From: Chitinolyticbacter albus
GTDB lineage: Bacteria > Pseudomonadota > Gammaproteobacteria > Burkholderiales > Chitinibacteraceae
Reading direction: 5' to 3'
DNA: 64,000 bases
NCBI RefSeq assembly: GCF_024437655.1
Contig: NZ_JANBVF010000004.1
Span: forward strand, 124,001 to 188,000
How positions within the stretch are numbered: position 1 is the first letter of the stretch; each line of letters opens with the position of its first letter. Under the pieces are notes generated by a model. That model worked only from the letters and a program-made list of their open reading frames with translations. It was not told the origin of the DNA and did not search any database. The position numbers and the translations under genes are program-made. Of the stretch, positions 61,297 to 64,000 are shown piece by piece.

Positions 61297-62331
61297 ATGA
61301 GCCACGATTTCGATTGCGCGGTGCTGATCGGCCGCTTCCAACCCTTCCACCTGGGCCATGCCGCGCTGCTGGCAGAAGCGCTGCGCCGTGCGCCGCAAGT
61401 AGTGGTGGTGGTAGGTTCCGCCCATCGCGCGCGCGATGCCAAGAACCCGTTCAGCTGGCAGGAACGCGCCGCGATGTTGTCCGCCACACTGAACGAAGCC
61501 GATACGGCGCGGGTGCGCTACGCGCCGGTGCGCGATTACTACGATGATGGCCGCTGGACTGCGGCGGTACGCAAGGCGGTCGACGGAGACACACCGCCAC
61601 GCCGCGTCGCGCTGGTCGGCCACGCCAAGGATGCATCGAGCTACTACCTGCAGCGCTTCCCCGGCTGGACGCTGCTGCCGCTGCCGGCCCAGGGCGAGCT
61701 CGATGCCACCAGCCTGCGGCAGATCTATTTCGGTGTGGACGACGACGCTGCCGCCGACGCGCTGCTCGCCACGCTGGTACCACCTGCCATCGCCGGCTAC
61801 CTGCAGGGCTGGCGCACGTTGCCGGCGTTTGCGCCGCTGCGCGCCGAGCACGCGGCGCTGATCGAAAATCGCAAGCGCTGGGGCGGCGGCCCCTTCGTCA
61901 CCGTCGATGCGGTGGTCGAGATCGCCGACCATGTGCTGCTCATCGAGCGCAAGCACGCGCCGGGGCAAGGATTGTGGGCGCTGCCGGGTGGCTTTCTCGA
62001 TGGCCGCGAACGGCTGCTACAGGGCGCGATCCGCGAGCTGCGCGAGGAAACGGGCCTGGCGCTGCTCGACAGCACGCTGGAAGCCGCACTGCGCGGTGTG
62101 GCGGTGTTCGACCACCCCGATCGCAGCCTGCGCGGCCGCACCATCACCCACGCCCACCACTTCGCCATCGCAATGGAACGCCTGCCCAAAGTGGCCGGTA
62201 GCGACGATGCCGCCGCCGCGCGGTGGGTACCCATCACTGAGCTCGCGGCCATGGAAGACCGCTTTTTCGAGGATCACTTCCATATCCTCGACCATTTTCT
62301 TGGTCTGACTGCCGGCGCGGTCGGGATTTGA
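61297..62331 (+). CDS. nadM: bifunctional NMN adenylyltransferase / Nudix hydrolase
   Basis: 344 residues from ATG 61297. The N-terminal nucleotidyltransferase (about 1-180) carries GRFQPFHLGH and a later LDATSLRQIYF in place of the ISxTxxR motif. The C-terminal Nudix domain (about 190-340) has an intact box GX5EX7REUXEEXGU, starting GFLDGRE and ending REETGL. Enzymes with this fusion adenylylate NMN and hydrolyse ADP-ribose. Since ADP-ribose is the known NrtR ligand, the Nudix half could tune the regulator's signal. It starts 12 bases after nadE. Confidence 0.92.
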   Translation: MSHDFDCAVLIGRFQPFHLGHAALLAEALRRAPQVVVVVGSAHRARDAKNPFSWQERAAMLSATLNEADTARVRYAPVRDYYDDGRWTAAVRKAVDGDTPPRRVALVGHAKDASSYYLQRFPGWTLLPLPAQGELDATSLRQIYFGVDDDAAADALLATLVPPAIAGYLQGWRTLPAFAPLRAEHAALIENRKRWGGGPFVTVDAVVEIADHVLLIERKHAPGQGLWALPGGFLDGRERLLQGAIRELREETGLALLDSTLEAALRGVAVFDHPDRSLRGRTITHAHHFAIAMERLPKVAGSDDAAAARWVPITELAAMEDRFFEDHFHILDHFLGLTAGAVGI

Positions 62332-62413
62332 TTAACTATTACGCAGCCCCACGGGCGCTGGGCAGTTTCGCCCCATTGCTACCCTGGGCCTCGCTGCCAA
62401 ACGCAACGCTGAT

Positions 62414-62824
62414 ATGAAAACTGATATTGAGGGCGCGGTACGAGTATTCACTGCAGCGCATCGGCACGTTGATCTCGTGGAAGCCGTTGTCGACACCACT
62501 GGGAGCAGGCCTTATTTGAATCTTTGGGCCTGGAATATCCACCAGGGCAAGCGTTTCAAAGATGCGATGCGCGAAGTCGCCGCAACCAGGAACTGGGGAT
62601 TTTTGGCAGACATCGTTAATGAAGGAGGCAGTTCAACCTTCATCATCGCACTGGAAAGCATGTATCCAGACTGGCCCGATGCACTGGATGAAGGCGACAA
62701 ACGCATGATTCGTGTTCTGCAAGCGGCTGCGAGTGCCTTGCCGGAAAGCACAGCGTTCATATTTCACCATGTCGCTGCCTGGCCACCGGTGGATATACGC
62801 ACAGGAAAAGCGATCGATCTCTAA
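62414..62824 (+). CDS. hypothetical protein inside the NAD-salvage operon
   Basis: 136 residues, soluble, without recognised motifs; a central TRNWGFLADIVNEGGSSTFI segment and a regular helix-rich character support real coding. GC content is visibly lower than in nadM and pnuC. No clear ribosome binding site precedes ATG 62414. With the AT-rich gene at 58.9 kb it is the second foreign-looking insertion in this operon. Confidence 0.55.
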   Translation: MKTDIEGAVRVFTAAHRHVDLVEAVVDTTGSRPYLNLWAWNIHQGKRFKDAMREVAATRNWGFLADIVNEGGSSTFIIALESMYPDWPDALDEGDKRMIRVLQAAASALPESTAFIFHHVAAWPPVDIRTGKAIDL

Positions 62825-62905
62825 CTAACCCCAACAAGCCACCCCAACTAGCGCACGCGGCAACCGCGTCGCGTCGCCTTCAATCAACCGTCAACAGAAC
62901 CCACC

Positions 62906-63520
62906 ATGTCACTGCTCGCCCCATTGATAGCACCCGTTGCCACCGTGCTCGGCATGCCACTCTCGATCGGCGATCTCGCCGGCCTCGCCACCGGCCTCGT
63001 CTGCGTGTGGCTGACCACGCGCTCTCACATCGCCAACTTCCCGCTCGGCATCGTCAATTGCGTGATCCTGGGCCTGGTGTACGTCGAACTGCGGCTGTTC
63101 TCCGATGCCGGACTGCAGATCGTGTTCATCACCATGGGCCTGATCGGCTGGCGTGCTTGGCTGCGGCATGGCAGCGATGCCGCTCATCTACCGGTATTCC
63201 GCTCCAGCGGGCGCGAATGGCTGCTGCTGGCACTTTCGGCCGCCCTAGTCACGCTGCTGCTATGGCAGCTGATGCTGTGGGCCAAGGGCAGCGCGCCGCT
63301 GATGGATGCGCTGATCACCGCGCTGAGCCTGTGCGCACAGTGGCTGCTGAACCAGCGCCGCCGCGACAGCTGGCTGTGGTGGATCGCGGTCGACGTGGTG
63401 TCAATTCCGCTTTACTTCAGCCGCGGCCTGCCGCTGATCGCCATCCTCTACACGGTGTTCCTGCTGCTGTGCATCCGTGGCTGGTTCGCCTGGAACAGGC
63501 CGGCCGGGGCGACGGCGTGA
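62906..63520 (+). CDS. pnuC: nicotinamide riboside transporter PnuC
   Basis: 204 residues, seven membrane helices. PnuC-family features: SHIANFPLGIVNCVILGLVY, a Trp-rich segment in WLLNQRRRDSWLWWIAVDVV and SIPLYFSRGLPLIAILYTVF. It imports nicotinamide riboside by facilitated diffusion, trapped by the NadR kinase. Its stop overlaps the next start (GTGA). Confidence 0.93.
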   Translation: MSLLAPLIAPVATVLGMPLSIGDLAGLATGLVCVWLTTRSHIANFPLGIVNCVILGLVYVELRLFSDAGLQIVFITMGLIGWRAWLRHGSDAAHLPVFRSSGREWLLLALSAALVTLLLWQLMLWAKGSAPLMDALITALSLCAQWLLNQRRRDSWLWWIAVDVVSIPLYFSRGLPLIAILYTVFLLLCIRGWFAWNRPAGATA

Positions 63521-64000
63521 ACCGCGTTCAATTCCAGCATGGCCTGGTGATCGGCAAGTTCTACCCGCCGCACCTGGGCCACCTCTATTTGATGCGCACC
63601 GCCGCCCACCATTGCCGGCAGGTGACGGTGGCGGTGCTGGGCGCGTCGGTCGAATCGATCTCGATTGCCGACCGGGTGGCCTGGCTGCGCGAATGTCTCG
63701 TCGACCTGCCTCACGTTTGCGTGGTCGGCGCGCTCGATGACATCCCCATCGATTATCACGACCCGGCGATCTGGGACGCGCACGTCGCCATCATGCGCGC
63801 GGCTGTGGATGAGAGTGCAGCGGCCGGTATCGCCGTCGATGCGGTGTTCACCTCGGAAAACTACGGCGGCGAGCTGGCGCGGCACTTTGGTGCAGCCTCG
63901 GTCTGCCTCGATCCGCAGCGGGCGTTGCATCCGGTGTCGGGCACGGCGGTACGCACCGACCTCGCCACGCACTGGTGGCAGCTGCCGGCGCCGGTGCGCG
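63517..64000 (+). CDS. nadR: NadR-type NMN adenylyltransferase (3' end outside window)
   Basis: 161 residues are visible, open to the window end. It starts at GTG 63517, overlapping the pnuC stop. The nucleotidyltransferase motif GKFYPPHLGHLYLM is at about 13-26, followed by VFTSENYGGELARHFGA and HPVSGTAVR, the NadR form of the ISSTxxR motif. In NadR the adenylyltransferase is followed by a P-loop ribosylnicotinamide kinase, expected beyond the window. There is no N-terminal DNA-binding domain, unlike enteric NadR, which fits NrtR being the regulator here. Confidence 0.88.
   Translation, partial: MNRVQFQHGLVIGKFYPPHLGHLYLMRTAAHHCRQVTVAVLGASVESISIADRVAWLRECLVDLPHVCVVGALDDIPIDYHDPAIWDAHVAIMRAAVDESAAAGIAVDAVFTSENYGGELARHFGAASVCLDPQRALHPVSGTAVRTDLATHWWQLPAPVR

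Overview
The window is a GC-rich proteobacterial chromosome segment. Gene order and protein style point to a betaproteobacterium, most likely of the order Neisseriales: atpI-B-E-F-H-A-G-D-C lies next to parB-parA-rsmG-mnmG, hemC-hemD-hemX-hemY is present, pyrE is divergent from xthA, and ppk is coupled to sixA. That assignment is an inference from gene order and composition. I found no rRNA, tRNA, CRISPR array or intact insertion sequence.

Layout: 1-1.04 kb, the end of a two-part YjjP/YjjB exporter. 1.04-4.3 kb, a diguanylate cyclase flanked by an inverted pair of ~265-bp intergenic repeats. 4.3-7.5 kb, an anaerobic (class III) ribonucleotide reductase operon behind an FNR-like and an NrdR-like box, in which the glycyl-radical domain is a separate small gene. 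7.5-10 kb, katG behind an OxyR-like site. 10.1-14.2 kb, hemCDXY. 14.3-18.4 kb (minus strand), a small ORF, sixA, ppk, yggX and an OmpA-type lipoprotein. 18.7-19.9 kb, a WG-repeat/PDZ protein. 20-29.8 kb, a catecholate siderophore locus: a divergent MFS exporter, a Fur-like box, then entC-entE-entB-NRPS-entA in a tightly packed operon. 29.8-33.3 kb, a DUF2938 protein, a 5'-nucleotidase, a Fic protein with a collapsed hsdR remnant, and a small membrane protein. 33.3-46.3 kb (minus strand), glmU, the ATP synthase operon with a clear promoter, parBA, rsmG and mnmG. 46.5-48.7 kb, polyphosphate glucokinase, a DUF4124 protein and pyrE. 49-53.5 kb, xthA, a small membrane protein, glpK and an AmpG-like permease, followed by a third, truncated copy of the repeat. 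53.8-55.7 kb, an EamA exporter and an unknown protein.

55.8-64 kb is an NAD-salvage locus. The regulator nrtR is divergent from nicotinamidase, pncB, nadE, nadM-Nudix, pnuC and a nadR-type gene that runs off the window. Two 21-bp TTAG-N13-CTAA palindromes in the divergent intergenic region are good NrtR operators. The locus combines deamidating salvage (nicotinamide to nicotinate to NaMN, then NadE) with riboside salvage (PnuC plus NadR), and carries two different NMN adenylyltransferases. Two lower-GC genes of unknown function, one resembling an orphan immunity protein, sit inside it.

The observations most worth following up are the split class III RNR with its FNR/NrdR/OxyR-style control sites, the NrtR-controlled NAD locus with inserted cargo genes, the unusual A-domain pocket of the siderophore NRPS, a four-half-site operator upstream of fic, and the inverted repeat pair around the diguanylate cyclase.
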